NCBI RefSeq assembly: GCF_900187455.1
Contig: NZ_FYDX01000006.1
Coordinates: 1-64,000, forward strand
Source of the DNA: Pseudomonas sp. Irchel 3E13
GTDB lineage: Bacteria; Pseudomonadota; Gammaproteobacteria; Pseudomonadales; Pseudomonadaceae
Length of the DNA: 64,000 nucleotides
Direction of reading: 5' to 3'
Position numbers and translations under genes: made by a program. Numbering within the stretch: position 1 is the first letter of the stretch; each line of letters begins with the position of its first letter. The notes under the pieces are model-generated. The model saw only the letters and a program-made list of their open reading frames with translations, made no database searches and was not told where the DNA came from. This document shows, piece after piece, positions 51,757-62,020 of this stretch.

Positions 51757-52809
51757 TCAGCCCGGCAGCAGCAGCGAGCTGACCCGGCTTTGCAGTTGGG
51801 TGTCTTCTTCGTCGCGCAGGTCTTCTTCCTGCTCCCGCGAGGCACGGCCCACCAGCAGCGGATCGGGTTCGTGGGCGACGCGGAAATCCTTGCCGGGATA
51901 GTCGAGGGCGTTGAGGAAGTGACGGATGCAGTTGATCCGCGCGCGCTTCTTGTCGTCCGACTTGATCACCGTCCACGGCGCATCGGCGGTGTCGGTGTGG
52001 AAGAACATGGCTTCCTTGGCCGCCGTGTACTCGCCCCACTTGTCCAGCGACTTGATGTCGATGGGCGACAGTTTCCAGTGCTTGAGCGGGTCGTCGCGAC
52101 GGGAAATGAAGCGGCGCAGTTGCTCCTCGCGGTTTACCGAGAACCAGTACTTGAACAACAGGATGCCGCTGTTGCACAGCATGCGCTCCAGCTCCGGCGC
52201 CTGGCGCATGAATTCCAGGTACTGCAGCGGGGTGCAGAAGTCCATGACCCGCTCGACGCCGGCGCGGTTGTACCAGGAGCGGTCGAAGAAGACCATTTCA
52301 CCCGCGGTCGGCAGGTGCTGGATGTAGCGCTGGAAATACCACTGGCCCTTTTCCTGCTCGGACGGTTTTTCCAGGGCGACGATCCGCGCGCCGCGCGGGT
52401 TCAGGTGTTCCATGAAGCGCTTGATGGTTCCGCCCTTGCCCGCAGCATCGCGGCCTTCGAACAGGACGACGACGCGCTGGCCGGTTTCCCTGACCCAGTT
52501 CTGCACTTTCAGCAGCTCGATCTGCAGCGAGTGCTTGGCCTTGTCGTATTCGGCGCGGCGCATGCGCGTGCTGTACGGATAGGTGTGCGGAAGCTTGGCC
52601 GACAAACTGTCTTCACTGGTGCCGTGCGGGGCGGTAGCGACTTCGAGGGCGGCCGGGGTGTCCGCAGCGATGTCGGTTTCGACGATCGGGGCGGGCTTGC
52701 GAGGGCGGCGATGCGGGCGAGAGGTATTGGCTTTGTGTGGCGTGGTCTGATGCTGGCCTGCCCCGGATAACGGCTCTGGAAGCGGGAGGGCGGGGGATTC
52801 TTCACTCAT
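51757..52809 (-). CDS. ppk2: Polyphosphate kinase 2
   Basis: A 350-residue PPK2-family kinase. After a variable 75-residue Pro-rich N-terminus come Walker A FEGRDAAGKGG (residues 117-127), VFFDRSWYNRAGVERVM and lid RRDDPLKHWKLSPIDIK. It uses polyphosphate to phosphorylate nucleoside phosphates (or the reverse). The ATG at 52809 is chosen because the longer frame runs through sequence with no family match. GAAGG precedes it. Confidence 0.92.
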   Translation of the reverse strand: MSEESPALPLPEPLSGAGQHQTTPHKANTSRPHRRPRKPAPIVETDIAADTPAALEVATAPHGTSEDSLSAKLPHTYPYSTRMRRAEYDKAKHSLQIELLKVQNWVRETGQRVVVLFEGRDAAGKGGTIKRFMEHLNPRGARIVALEKPSEQEKGQWYFQRYIQHLPTAGEMVFFDRSWYNRAGVERVMDFCTPLQYLEFMRQAPELERMLCNSGILLFKYWFSVNREEQLRRFISRRDDPLKHWKLSPIDIKSLDKWGEYTAAKEAMFFHTDTADAPWTVIKSDDKKRARINCIRHFLNALDYPGKDFRVAHEPDPLLVGRASREQEEDLRDEEDTQLQSRVSSLLLPG

Positions 52810-52950
52810 GGGAGGGGCCTTCTGTTCCTTCGAATGTCCACCTGCCACCTTACATATTCCGGGTGATGGCATATTGATGTCGGTCAATGCGCCAGCGGTT
52901 TGTAGCGTTTTTCGCGTGTCGTGGACGTGCGCTTTTTCGAGCACAAACAA

Positions 52951-52984
52951 AAAACCCCTGAATCTTTCGATTCAGGGGTTTTTA
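52951..52984. terminator. Terminator of tRNA-Phe
   Basis: AAAACCCCTGAATC-TTTC-GATTCAGGGGTTTT, a 14-bp stem with T tracts on both strands, just after the tRNA 3' end on the minus strand. Confidence 0.88.
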
Positions 52985-52992
52985 CGTTGTCT

Positions 52993-53068
52993 TGGTGCCC
53001 AGAGACGGAGTCGAACCGCCGACACGAGGATTTTCAATCCTCTGCTCTACCGACTGAGCTATCTGGGC
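52993..53068 (-). tRNA. tRNA-Phe (anticodon GAA)
   Basis: A complete 76-nt cloverleaf with encoded CCA: acceptor GCCCAGA / TCTGGGC, anticodon loop TTGAAAA with anticodon GAA, T arm GGTTCGACTCC. It has its own promoter and terminator. There is no sign of element insertion here. Confidence 0.97.
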
Positions 53069-53078
53069 AACGGGGCGC

Positions 53079-53107
53079 ATTAAAAGGCTTTTTCAGGATT
53101 GCGTCAA
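53079..53107 (-). promoter_or_regulatory. Promoter of tRNA-Phe
   Basis: On the minus strand TTGACG (53102-53107), 17 bp, TTTAAT (53079-53084), 10 bases before the tRNA. A GC-rich discriminator follows, typical of stringently controlled tRNA genes. Confidence 0.75.
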
Positions 53108-53159
53108 CAAAATTTTGAAAAATTTATTCAATTAATACCGACGCTTACGTTTTACGGGG

Positions 53160-53432
53160 TCATTCGGCCGGTGGAACGTAGCCTTCGGCCTTTGCGTACT
53201 CCTCGCCAGAGAAGAACTTGTCCATCTCGCCCTGGATGAACTTGCGGTCTTCGCCGTTCATCATGTTCAGGCGTTTCTCGTTGATGAGCAGGGTCTGGTG
53301 CTTCTGCCAGTCGGCCCAGGCCTTCTGCGAGATGTGCTCGTAGATGTCCTGGCCTTTCGGGCCCGGGTACGGTGGGCGCTCGAGGCCCGGCAATTCTTCG
53401 TGGTACTTGCGGCACATTACGGTGCGGGTCAT
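53160..53432 (-). CDS. yggX: Fe(2+)-trafficking / oxidative damage protein YggX
   Basis: A 90-residue protein starting [20 protein letters not shown], with the family's single early Cys (position 7) and [17 protein letters not shown]. YggX protects iron-sulphur clusters. It overlaps the mutY stop by 4 bases, a conserved pair in gamma-proteobacteria. Confidence 0.96.
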   Translation of the reverse strand: MTRTVMCRKYHEELPGLERPPYPGPKGQDIYEHISQKAWADWQKHQTLLINEKRLNMMNGEDRKFIQGEMDKFFSGEEYAKAEGYVPPAE

Positions 53433-54496
53433 GACGACTCTCCTGCAATCAATACGTCGGCCGCGCGTTTGAGCAGCTTCTTGACCGGGGCAGCGAGGCC
53501 CAGGCGCGGCGGGGTGGCGAGGTTATACCAGAGCCAGTCAGCCTCGGCCACGTGCGAGCCCTGTTGGCCGACGCGTACCAGCCACGGCTCGATGGCCAAC
53601 TGGAAATGGCTGAAGGTGTGGGTCAGGCCGCTGAGTGCGTGGCGGGTTTCGATGTTGAGTTGGTGCTGGTCGGCCAGGTGTTCGAGGTCGTCCAGGTCGT
53701 CCAGCTCCGGCAAGCTCCACAAACCGCCCCACAGCCCGCTGGAGGGCCTTCGGTAAAGCAGGATGGCGCCCTCGTCGTTGGCGAGCATCGGCATCAGCGT
53801 GCGCTTTTGTGGCAGGGCCTTGCGCGGCTTGGGCAGCGGGTAGCGGATCTCCTGGCCGAGCATGTGCGCTTCGCAACCACGCTCCAGCGGGCACAGCAGG
53901 CAACTGGGCTTGCTGCGGGTGCAGAGGGTGGCGCCGAGGTCCATCATCGCCTGGGTGTAGTGGTTGACTCGCGCGTGCGGGGTGAAGCGCTCGGCAGTGG
54001 CCCACAGCGCCTTGGCCACCTTCGGCTCGCCGGGATAACCCTCTTGCGCGGTGTAGCGGGCCAGCACGCGCTTGACGTTGCCGTCGAGGATCGGCGCGCG
54101 CAGGCCCATGCTGATGCTGGCGATGGCGCCGGCAGTGGACAGGCCGATGCCCGGCAGATCGGTGAGTTTTTCCACGTCACGCGGGAATTCGCCGCCGTAC
54201 TGCTCGACGACGATCCGGGCGGTCTTCTGCAGGTTGCGGGCGCGGGTGTAGTAGCCCAGCCCCGTCCACAAGTGCAGCACTTCGTCCTCGGGCGCCGCGG
54301 CCAGGGCCTGGACGTCCGGCAGGGCGTCCATAAAGCGGCTGAAGTAATTGAGCACGGTGCTGACCTGGGTCTGTTGCAACATGATCTCGGAGACCCACAC
54401 CCGGTACGGGTTGATGCCCTGTTGCCAGGGCAGGTCGTGGCGACCATGGCGGTCGTACCAATCCAGCACGGCGCTGGAAAACTGCTCGGGGTTCAT
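53429..54496 (-). CDS. mutY: A/G-specific adenine DNA glycosylase MutY
   Basis: A 355-residue base-excision repair enzyme. It has the catalytic Glu in [10 protein letters not shown] (residue 37), the helix-hairpin-helix [14 protein letters not shown] (114-127), the catalytic Asp in ILDGNVKR (138), the 4Fe-4S cluster C192-x6-C199-x2-C202-x5-C208, and a C-terminal NUDIX-like domain for 8-oxoG recognition. It removes A opposite 8-oxoG. It overlaps both the AsmA-family gene and yggX by 4 bases. Confidence 0.97.
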   Translation of the reverse strand: MNPEQFSSAVLDWYDRHGRHDLPWQQGINPYRVWVSEIMLQQTQVSTVLNYFSRFMDALPDVQALAAAPEDEVLHLWTGLGYYTRARNLQKTARIVVEQYGGEFPRDVEKLTDLPGIGLSTAGAIASISMGLRAPILDGNVKRVLARYTAQEGYPGEPKVAKALWATAERFTPHARVNHYTQAMMDLGATLCTRSKPSCLLCPLERGCEAHMLGQEIRYPLPKPRKALPQKRTLMPMLANDEGAILLYRRPSSGLWGGLWSLPELDDLDDLEHLADQHQLNIETRHALSGLTHTFSHFQLAIEPWLVRVGQQGSHVAEADWLWYNLATPPRLGLAAPVKKLLKRAADVLIAGESS

Positions 54497-56739
54497 CGTT
54501 TGAACAGGCCTTTGAGTGTGTCTTTCAGCTCGGGACTGACCTTGTCGCCAAGCTTCTCGTCGAGTTTTTCATTGAGTTTTTCGTTGATGCGGTTGCCCAG
54601 CACCTGGCCGGCCAGCTTGCCGACGCCATCCTTGTCCACGCGGCAGGCGCGGGCGCCGAGTTCCAGCGGACCACGGCAGCGCAGCGGGAATTCCAGGCCG
54701 GCGAAGCGTTCGTTGACCTGGCAGGCCGGATCCGGCATGTCGCGCTTGTCGCCTTCGACGATGACGCCAATGCGGTAGTCCATGCCCAGCACGCGCAGGT
54801 CGAGGTCGCCGTTGCCGTTGACGGTCAGGCCGGGGATGCGGATTTTCAGGTCCGGGTTGCTGGCCACGCCGTTACGCAGCGTCAGGTTGCCTTTGAGCTC
54901 CTGGAACGGCGTGTCCTTGCCGCGTGGCTCGCCGCTCAGGGTCTTGCGGTTGAGCGTGGCGATGCCCTGGCAGAGCTGCTGTTCGAGGTTGGCGTCGACC
55001 AGCACGCCGTTGTTGATGACGAAGCTGGCGTTGCCGTTGAGGGTGTCGATCAGGCCCTTCTGGCTGTTGCCGCTGGCGGTCAGGTCGCTGTTGAGGCTGA
55101 GCAGGCCCTTGACCGGCGGGTTGTCGCCGTCGTGCTTGATGAAGTGTTCCACCGGCACGCGGTTGATCTTGCTGGTCAGGCCGATCTGCGGCACCTGTGG
55201 ACGCACGTCGAGGGTGCCGTGGGTTTCGAAGTCGCCGTTGTAGAGGCCGCCGCGCAGGGTTTCGAGGGTGATCAGCCCGCCCTGGCCGTTGGCCTTGAGT
55301 TCAGCGTCCTGGATCGGCAGCTTGTTCAGGGTCAGTTCGCCGAAATTCAGGCTGGCTTGCAGGTCCAGTTCGCGCAGGCGGTCTACCGGCAGCAGCTTGT
55401 CGCTGCTCCAGGCAACCTGGGTCGGTGCGTCGGGCAGCGGCGTGGTGCCGGAGCCGGCGAGGGCGCTGACTTCGTTGCCCTTGACCTCGGCCTGGCGCGC
55501 GGCGGTGGCGCTGGCGGCCGCTTCGCTCTTGGCTAGCAGGTAGCGGTCGGCGTTGAACTTGTCGTTCTTCAACTGGATGCGCAGGGCTTTCTTGGCGAAG
55601 TCCTCCACGGCCAGGCGGCCGGTGAAGGTGCTGGCGTCGAGCTTCATCGCCAGGTCTTCCAGGGCCAGGCTGTTCTTGCTGCCTTGCAGGTGGCCGACCA
55701 GTTCGAAGCTGGTCAGGGTGGTCGGGTCGTTCATTGCCGGCAGCTCGACGCCGACGCTGTCGAGGAACTTGCGCAGGTCGAGCTGGGCGATGGACAGGCC
55801 GCCGCTGATCTTCGGCTCTTTATCCAGCTCGCGCACGCTCAGTTCGCCGAGGGCGCGGAGCTGGTTGGCGGAGAGCTTCAGGCCATTCCATTCGGCGACG
55901 TTGGCGGCCAGATCGGCAAGCAACTGGCCTTGTGCGGAGAAGGTCACGCTCTTTTGTTTCAGTGGTTCGCCGGACAGTTCGCCGGTGAGCTTCATGTCTT
56001 CGAACTGGTAGCGCTTGAGGGCGCGGTCGAAGCGTCCTTCGCCGGCGAGTTCGATGCGGGCGCGCAGTACCGGCTGGCCGGAACTGAGGAAGGCGGTCAT
56101 TTTCAGCGGGATGTTGATCCCTTCATGAATGGCTTCGGTGCTCAACTGGATGCTTTCGGCGCTGAAGCTCTGGCCGCTGCGGGCGTCGCTGTATTGCACC
56201 CGGGCGTTGTTCACGGTGAGGCTGTCGATATCCAGTTTCACCGGACGTTCGCTGGCGGCCGGTTTGCTCTCGGTCTGCGCCGGCGCCGTGGTGGCTGGTG
56301 CCGTTTCAGCGGTCGCGGCCGGGGCGTTGGCGGGCAGCGGTTTGCCGATATCTTCCCAGTTGCCGTGGCCGTTTTCATCGCGGGCCAGGCTCAGGTTCAG
56401 CCCTTCCACGCGCACATCGCTCATCTGCACTTCGCGGCGCAGCAGCGGCAGTACGCGCACCGACAGGCCGAGCATTTGCAGGTCGGCGAACGGTTCGGTG
56501 GGCTTGTTCAGCGTGGCAATGCTCGCCTCGTGCAGCTCCAGGCCAAGCCAGGGGAACAGGCTCCAGCCGATGTCGCCATTGAGGGTCAGCTCGACATGAG
56601 CCTTGTCGCGAGCCAGTTGGCGGATCTCGTCTTTATAGTCGTTGGGATCGAAGAGGTGGGTCAGGGCGAAGCCGCCGGCCACCACGATCAGCAACAGCCC
56701 GAGAACCACCAGTCCCAGGATTTTGCCAAACGCTTTCAT
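54493..56739 (-). CDS. asmA: AsmA family protein
   Basis: A 748-residue protein. An N-terminal membrane helix (LGLVVLGLLLIVVAGGFAL) is followed by the AsmA start (FDPNDYKDEIRQLARDKAHV, IGWSLFPWLGLELHEASI) and a long beta-rich periplasmic body. The C-terminal section includes LNSDLTASGNSQKGLIDTLN. AsmA-type proteins are thought to carry phospholipids between membranes. The C-terminus ends in a Lys/Glu repeat (NEKLNEKLDEKLGDKV). It heads the operon with mutY and yggX. Confidence 0.9.
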   Translation of the reverse strand: MKAFGKILGLVVLGLLLIVVAGGFALTHLFDPNDYKDEIRQLARDKAHVELTLNGDIGWSLFPWLGLELHEASIATLNKPTEPFADLQMLGLSVRVLPLLRREVQMSDVRVEGLNLSLARDENGHGNWEDIGKPLPANAPAATAETAPATTAPAQTESKPAASERPVKLDIDSLTVNNARVQYSDARSGQSFSAESIQLSTEAIHEGINIPLKMTAFLSSGQPVLRARIELAGEGRFDRALKRYQFEDMKLTGELSGEPLKQKSVTFSAQGQLLADLAANVAEWNGLKLSANQLRALGELSVRELDKEPKISGGLSIAQLDLRKFLDSVGVELPAMNDPTTLTSFELVGHLQGSKNSLALEDLAMKLDASTFTGRLAVEDFAKKALRIQLKNDKFNADRYLLAKSEAAASATAARQAEVKGNEVSALAGSGTTPLPDAPTQVAWSSDKLLPVDRLRELDLQASLNFGELTLNKLPIQDAELKANGQGGLITLETLRGGLYNGDFETHGTLDVRPQVPQIGLTSKINRVPVEHFIKHDGDNPPVKGLLSLNSDLTASGNSQKGLIDTLNGNASFVINNGVLVDANLEQQLCQGIATLNRKTLSGEPRGKDTPFQELKGNLTLRNGVASNPDLKIRIPGLTVNGNGDLDLRVLGMDYRIGVIVEGDKRDMPDPACQVNERFAGLEFPLRCRGPLELGARACRVDKDGVGKLAGQVLGNRINEKLNEKLDEKLGDKVSPELKDTLKGLFKR

Positions 56740-56897
56740 GGGCGAGTCCTTGTAGTCCGATGTCTGAAAATTCAGCCGCAGAGTATAGCCCCGCGGACTT
56801 CGCCACTGCGATTGGTCTGCGGTGAGGAGATTTCGACGGCGCTTGTCGGTGAAAAGTGCCAGTTGAAGCGAAAAACGCGATATCAGTTTGATAATAG

Positions 56898-56909
56898 TTA
56901 GCCGGCTAA
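56898..56909. promoter_or_regulatory. Palindrome upstream of the MFS gene, candidate operator
   Basis: The perfect 12-bp palindrome TTAGCCGGCTAA, 154 bases before the MFS gene and in the gap between divergent genes. A MarR- or TetR-type repressor site is possible. No regulator gene is adjacent. Confidence 0.4.
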
Positions 56910-57062
56910 ATGCTACTCTTTTGGAGTTCCCGGGTCTTGCTGCGACGGATTGTCGCGACGAGGCCGGCTGCCCTCAAAAAACGACTCGTTGCCTGCGTGC
57001 GCCAAAGTCGAGGGGTGTCCGGTTCGGCCCGCGAGCCATACCTATCCACGAGGGCAATAATA

Positions 57063-58721
57063 ATGAGCAGCATCACCGCGGGGGCCGTGGGCGGCACGCC
57101 CGGCTTCCTTTCCAAGGAGCGCATCGTCGCTCGACCTGGCTTCAATCGCTGGCTGGTTCCACCGGCCGCCCTGGCAATCCACCTCTGCATCGGCATGGCC
57201 TACGGCTTCTCGGTGTTCTGGCTGCCGCTGTCCAAGGCGATCGGCATCAGCACCCCGGTGGCTTGCGCGCCGGACATGGGCTTCTTCGCGCAGATGGTGT
57301 CTTCCACCTGCGACTGGCCGATCTCCATGCTCGGCTGGATCTACACGCTGTTCTTCATTTTCCTCGGCTGCTCGGCGGCGATCTGGGGTGGCTGGCTTGA
57401 ACATGCCGGGCCGCGCAAGGCCGGTGTGGTGTCGGCGCTGTGCTGGTGCGGCGGCCTGCTGATTTCCGCGTTCGGGGTCTACACCCATCAGATCTGGCTG
57501 ATGTGGCTGGGCTCGGGGGTGATCGGTGGTATCGGTCTGGGGCTGGGCTACATCTCGCCGGTTTCGACCCTGATCAAGTGGTTCCCGGACAAACGCGGCA
57601 TGGCCACCGGCATGGCGATCATGGGCTTCGGCGGCGGTGCGATGGTCGGCGCGCCGCTGGCCGCGGCACTGATGAACCACTTCGCCAGCCCTGAAGGCGT
57701 CGGCGTCTGGCAGAGCTTCGTGGTGATGGCGGTGATCTACTTCATCTTCATGATCGGCGGCGCCTTGTCGTACCGCGTGCCGCCTACCGGCTGGAAACCG
57801 GAAGGCTGGGTCGCGCCGGCGAAGAAAGCCAGCAACGCGATGATCACCCATCGCCACGTGCACGTCAGCGTGGCCTGGAAAACCCCGCAATTCGCGCTGA
57901 TCTGGCTGGTGCTGTGCCTGAACGTGTCGGCCGGTATCGGCATCCTCGGCATGGCTTCGCCGCTGTTGCAGGAAGTGTTCGCCGGCAAGCTGCTGGGCAA
58001 CAACCTGACCTTCAGCGAACTGGACGCCACCCAACTGGGCCAGATCGCGGCGATCGCTGCCGGCTTCACCGGCTTGCTCAGCCTGTTCAACATCGGCGGG
58101 CGTTTCTTCTGGGCGTCGTTCTCCGACTACATCGGTCGCAAGAACACCTATTTCGCCTTCTTCGCGCTGGGCTTCGCCCTGTATGCGCTGGTGCCGAACA
58201 TGGGCCACCTGGGCAACATCGCCCTGTTCGTGGCGGCGTTCTGCATCATTCTGTCGATGTACGGCGGCGGTTTCGCCACGGTGCCGGCGTACCTGGCCGA
58301 CCTGTTCGGCACGCAGATGGTCGGCGCGATCCACGGCCGGTTGCTGACTGCCTGGGCAGCGGCGGGCGTGCTGGGGCCGGTGCTGGTCAACTACCTGCGT
58401 GAGTACCAGTTGAAGATCGGGGTGGAGCGGGCCGCGGCCTATGACATCACCCTGTACATCCTCGCCGGCCTGCTGGTGCTGGGTTTCCTCTGCAACGCGC
58501 TGGTGCGCCCGGTGGCGGACAAGTACTTCATGACCGACGCGCAACTGGCTGCCGAGCAGGCGCTGGGGCATGACAAAGGCGCTGACAACAGCACCGTGCT
58601 GGAATGGCACGCCTCGCCGGGCAGCAAGCCGCTGGTGATCGCGGCGTGGCTGGCGGTGGGGATTCCGCTGGCGTGGGGTGTGTGGGCGACCTTGCAGAAG
58701 ACCGCCGTACTGTTCCACTGA
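57063..58721 (+). CDS. MFS transporter, oxalate/formate antiporter (OFA) family
   Basis: A 552-residue inner-membrane transporter with twelve hydrophobic segments. The OFA-type signature is in GMAYGFSVFWLPLSKAIG near the N-terminus and GLGLGYISPVSTLIKWFPD mid-way. It has two extra loops compared with short OFA members. The substrate is probably a small carboxylate. Its start at 57063 follows an MSSITAGAVGG N-terminus; the longer frame lacks a match. Confidence 0.85.
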   Translation: MSSITAGAVGGTPGFLSKERIVARPGFNRWLVPPAALAIHLCIGMAYGFSVFWLPLSKAIGISTPVACAPDMGFFAQMVSSTCDWPISMLGWIYTLFFIFLGCSAAIWGGWLEHAGPRKAGVVSALCWCGGLLISAFGVYTHQIWLMWLGSGVIGGIGLGLGYISPVSTLIKWFPDKRGMATGMAIMGFGGGAMVGAPLAAALMNHFASPEGVGVWQSFVVMAVIYFIFMIGGALSYRVPPTGWKPEGWVAPAKKASNAMITHRHVHVSVAWKTPQFALIWLVLCLNVSAGIGILGMASPLLQEVFAGKLLGNNLTFSELDATQLGQIAAIAAGFTGLLSLFNIGGRFFWASFSDYIGRKNTYFAFFALGFALYALVPNMGHLGNIALFVAAFCIILSMYGGGFATVPAYLADLFGTQMVGAIHGRLLTAWAAAGVLGPVLVNYLREYQLKIGVERAAAYDITLYILAGLLVLGFLCNALVRPVADKYFMTDAQLAAEQALGHDKGADNSTVLEWHASPGSKPLVIAAWLAVGIPLAWGVWATLQKTAVLFH

Positions 58722-58750
58722 TTCAGGTAATTCGGGGCCGCTTTGCGGCC

Positions 58751-58843
58751 CTTCGCGACGGTTCGGCGCCCCGACGAGCTCGCTCCTACAATCGTCTCAC
58801 GACGCGCAAATGTCCTCCGTAGGAGCGAGCTCGCTCGCGATGG
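58751..58843. repeat. REP inverted pair
   Basis: A REP-like unit at 58751-58789 (with an insertion in its middle) and the inverse GTAGGAGCGAGCTCGCTCGC (58819-58838). It lies between the MFS gene and the his operon promoter. Confidence 0.8.
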
Positions 58844-58888
58844 CCCGAAAATCGGGCATCAAACCCCACCACCACACGTCATCTTCGT

Positions 58889-58917
58889 TTCAAGATGCGA
58901 CGTTCTGGGCCTATAAT
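58889..58917 (+). promoter_or_regulatory. Promoter of the hisB operon
   Basis: A consensus TATAAT (58912-58917) with a weak TTCAAG (58889-58894) 17 bp upstream. The start of transcription would be about 30 bases before hisB. No leader peptide or attenuator is visible. Confidence 0.6.
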
Positions 58918-58955
58918 GACCGCCTTTTTCGCCTAATGATTTTGCGGAGCTGGTG

Positions 58956-59549
58956 ATGGTCGAACGTAAGGCATCCGTCGAGCGCGATACTCTGGAAACC
59001 CAGATCAAAGCCTCGATCAACCTGGATGGCACTGGCAAGGCCCGATTCGATATCGGCGTGCCTTTTCTCGAGCACATGCTGGATCAGATCGCCCGACACG
59101 GGTTGATCGACCTGGACATCGAGTGCAAGGGCGACCTGCATATCGACGATCACCATACCGTCGAGGACGTCGGCATCACCCTCGGCCAGGCTTTCAACAA
59201 GGCCATCGGTGACAAGAAAGGCATCCGCCGCTACGGCCACGCCTATGTCCCGCTGGACGAAGCGCTGTCGCGGGTGGTCATCGACTTCTCCGGCCGTCCG
59301 GGCCTGCAGATGCACGTGCCGTACACCCGCGCGAGCGTCGGCAACTTCGACGTGGACTTGTTCCAGGAGTTCTTCCAGGGCTTCGTCAACCACGCCAACG
59401 TCACCCTGCACATCGACAACCTGCGCGGGCACAACACCCACCACCAGATCGAAACCGTGTTCAAGGCTTTCGGCCGCGCGCTGCGCATGGCCGTTGAACT
59501 GGACGATCGCATGGCCGGGCAGATGCCTTCGACCAAGGGTTGCCTCTGA
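58956..59549 (+). CDS. hisB: Imidazoleglycerol-phosphate dehydratase HisB
   Basis: A 197-residue enzyme, the single-function form. The manganese-binding motifs are [16 protein letters not shown] and [20 protein letters not shown]. It catalyses the sixth step of histidine synthesis. It is the first gene of the hisB-hisH-DUF2164-hisA-hisF operon. GGAG precedes the ATG; an adjacent GTG is a possible alternative. Confidence 0.97.
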   Translation: MVERKASVERDTLETQIKASINLDGTGKARFDIGVPFLEHMLDQIARHGLIDLDIECKGDLHIDDHHTVEDVGITLGQAFNKAIGDKKGIRRYGHAYVPLDEALSRVVIDFSGRPGLQMHVPYTRASVGNFDVDLFQEFFQGFVNHANVTLHIDNLRGHNTHHQIETVFKAFGRALRMAVELDDRMAGQMPSTKGCL

Positions 59550-60187
59550 TGCAGACCGTTGCCGTTATCGACTATGGCATGGGCAACCTGCACTCGGTGT
59601 CCAAGGCCCTGGAGCACGTGGGCGCCGGCAAGGTGCTGATCACCAGCGATGCCGCGGTGATTCGCGAGGCCGATCGCGTGGTGTTCCCCGGCGTCGGCGC
59701 GATGCGCGATTGCATGGCTGAAATCCGCCGCCTGGGCTTCGATGCGCTGGTCCGGGAAGTCAGCCAGGACCGTCCGTTCCTCGGCATCTGCGTCGGCATG
59801 CAGGCCCTGCTGGAGCACAGCGAGGAGAACGACGGTGTCGATGGCATCGGCCTGTTCCCCGGCAAAGTGCGCTTCTTCGGCAAGGACCTGCATGAAGACG
59901 GCGAGCACCTGAAAGTGCCGCACATGGGTTGGAACCAGGTCAGCCAAAGCGTCGACCACCCGCTCTGGCACGACATTCCCGACCAGGCGCGCTTCTACTT
60001 CGTGCACAGCTACTACATCGAGTCGGGCAAGCCGTCCCAGGTGGTCGGTCGCGGTCACTACGGTGTCGATTTCGCCGCGGCGCTGGCCGAAGGCTCGCGC
60101 TTCGCCACCCAGTTCCACCCGGAGAAGAGCCATACCCATGGCCTGCAATTGCTGCAGAACTTCGCTGGCTGGGATGGGCGCTGGTAA
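59549..60187 (+). CDS. hisH: Imidazole glycerol phosphate synthase, glutaminase subunit HisH
   Basis: A 212-residue class I glutamine amidotransferase. The nucleophile is Cys81 ([12 protein letters not shown]), with the His and Glu in QFHPEKSH near the C-terminus. It supplies ammonia to HisF. The start shares one base with the hisB stop (TGATG). Confidence 0.97.
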   Translation: MQTVAVIDYGMGNLHSVSKALEHVGAGKVLITSDAAVIREADRVVFPGVGAMRDCMAEIRRLGFDALVREVSQDRPFLGICVGMQALLEHSEENDGVDGIGLFPGKVRFFGKDLHEDGEHLKVPHMGWNQVSQSVDHPLWHDIPDQARFYFVHSYYIESGKPSQVVGRGHYGVDFAAALAEGSRFATQFHPEKSHTHGLQLLQNFAGWDGRW

Positions 60188-60447
60188 TGAGCCGCTCCGG
60201 TAACAAGGCCCCCACGATCACCCTCACCCCCGAGCAGGAGCGTGAGGCGCTGGACACCCTCAAGCGCTTTCTCGAAGACCGCTTCGAATTGCAATTGGGT
60301 TCGTTCGAGGTGGCCGAGGTGCTGGAGCTGTTCAGCAAGGAAATTGCGCCGCATTACTACAACAGGGCGATTTTCGATGTTCAGGCGCATCTCAAAGAGC
60401 GCTTCGAGAGCATCGAGAGCGACCTGTGGTCGCTCGAGAAGAACTGA
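60187..60447 (+). CDS. DUF2164 family protein
   Basis: An 86-residue helical protein ([40 protein letters not shown]), the DUF2164 family, common in Pseudomonas between hisH and hisA. It is coupled to hisH by TAATG. No role in histidine synthesis is known. Confidence 0.85.
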   Translation: MSRSGNKAPTITLTPEQEREALDTLKRFLEDRFELQLGSFEVAEVLELFSKEIAPHYYNRAIFDVQAHLKERFESIESDLWSLEKN

Positions 60448-60488
60448 CTTCCCGGGCTCACTGTTTACCGAATAGACAGGTTTTCCAG

Positions 60489-61226
60489 ATGCTGATTATC
60501 CCCGCTATCGATCTCAAGGACGGTGCTTGCGTACGTCTGCGCCAAGGCCGCATGGAAGATTCCACCGTATTCTCCGACGACCCGGTGAGCATGGCCGCCA
60601 AATGGGTTGAAGGTGGCTGCCGCCGTCTGCATCTGGTCGATCTGAACGGTGCCTTCGAAGGCCAGCCGGTCAACGGCGAAGTGGTCACTGCAATCGCCAA
60701 GCGCTACCCGAACCTGCCGATCCAGATCGGCGGCGGCATCCGCTCGCTGGAAACCATCGAGCACTACGTCAAGGCCGGCGTCAGCTACGTGATCATCGGC
60801 ACCAAGGCGGTCAAGCAGCCTGAGTTCGTCGCCGAAGCCTGCCGCGCCTTCCCGGGCAAGGTCATCGTTGGCCTGGACGCCAAGGACGGTTTCGTCGCCA
60901 CCGACGGCTGGGCTGAAGTCAGCTCGGTACAGGTCATCGACCTGGCCAAGCGCTTCGAAGCTGACGGCGTCTCCGCGATCGTCTACACCGACATCGCCAA
61001 GGACGGGATGATGCAGGGCTGCAACGTGCCCTTCACCAAGGCCCTGGCCGAAGCCACGAAGATCCCGGTGATCGCTTCCGGCGGCATCCACAACCTGGGC
61101 GACATCAAGGCCCTGCTCGATGCCAAGGCCCCGGGAATCATCGGCGCCATCACCGGCCGCGCAATCTACGAAGGCACCCTGGATGTCGCCGAGGCGCAAG
61201 CCTTCTGCGACACCTACAAAGGCTGA
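60489..61226 (+). CDS. hisA: Phosphoribosylformimino-AICAR-P isomerase HisA
   Basis: A 245-residue beta/alpha barrel with catalytic Asp8 (IPAIDLKDG) and Asp130 ([10 protein letters not shown]). It makes PRFAR for HisF. It lies 41 bases after the DUF2164 gene and 10 bases before hisF. Confidence 0.97.
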   Translation: MLIIPAIDLKDGACVRLRQGRMEDSTVFSDDPVSMAAKWVEGGCRRLHLVDLNGAFEGQPVNGEVVTAIAKRYPNLPIQIGGGIRSLETIEHYVKAGVSYVIIGTKAVKQPEFVAEACRAFPGKVIVGLDAKDGFVATDGWAEVSSVQVIDLAKRFEADGVSAIVYTDIAKDGMMQGCNVPFTKALAEATKIPVIASGGIHNLGDIKALLDAKAPGIIGAITGRAIYEGTLDVAEAQAFCDTYKG

Positions 61227-61236
61227 GGAGAACGCC

Positions 61237-62007
61237 ATGGCCCTGGCCAAACGCATCATCCCTTGCCTGGACGTGGACAACGGCCGGGTCGTGAAGGGCG
61301 TCAAGTTCGAGAACATCCGTGATGCCGGCGACCCGGTGGAAATCGCCCGTCGCTACGACGAGCAGGGTGCCGACGAAATCACCTTCCTCGATATCACCGC
61401 CAGCGTCGATGGCCGTGACACCACGCTGCACACCGTCGAGCGCATGGCCAGCCAGGTTTTTATCCCGCTGACCGTGGGCGGCGGCGTGCGCACCGTGCAG
61501 GACATCCGCAACCTGCTCAATGCCGGTGCCGACAAGGTGTCGATCAACACCGCGGCGGTGTTCAACCCGGAGTTCGTTGGCGAAGCGGCGGCGCATTTCG
61601 GTTCGCAGTGCATCGTCGTGGCGATCGACGCCAAGAAGGTTTCCGGCCCGGGCGAAGCGCCGCGCTGGGAGATCTTCACGCACGGCGGCCGCAAGCCAAC
61701 CGGGCTGGACGCGGTGGAGTGGGCGAAGAAGATGGAAGGCCTGGGGGCTGGTGAAATTTTGCTCACCAGCATGGACCAGGACGGCATGAAGAGCGGCTTC
61801 GACCTCGGCGTCACCCGGGCCATCAGCGACGCGCTGGGTATCCCGGTGATCGCGTCCGGTGGGGTGGGCAACCTGCAGCACCTGGCTGACGGCATCCTTG
61901 AAGGTCATGCCAGCGCAGTATTGGCGGCGAGTATTTTCCACTTCGGCGAGTACACCGTGCCGGAGGCCAAGGCTTATATGGCGCAGCGCGGGATTGTTGT
62001 TCGCTGA
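61237..62007 (+). CDS. hisF: Imidazole glycerol phosphate synthase, cyclase subunit HisF
   Basis: A 256-residue beta/alpha barrel with catalytic Asp12 ([11 protein letters not shown]) and Asp131 (VVAIDAKK). It joins PRFAR with ammonia to give imidazole glycerol phosphate and AICAR. GAGGAG precedes the start. It ends the operon; a REP pair follows. Confidence 0.97.
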   Translation: MALAKRIIPCLDVDNGRVVKGVKFENIRDAGDPVEIARRYDEQGADEITFLDITASVDGRDTTLHTVERMASQVFIPLTVGGGVRTVQDIRNLLNAGADKVSINTAAVFNPEFVGEAAAHFGSQCIVVAIDAKKVSGPGEAPRWEIFTHGGRKPTGLDAVEWAKKMEGLGAGEILLTSMDQDGMKSGFDLGVTRAISDALGIPVIASGGVGNLQHLADGILEGHASAVLAASIFHFGEYTVPEAKAYMAQRGIVVR

Positions 62008-62020
62008 TATTTAGTAGCCC

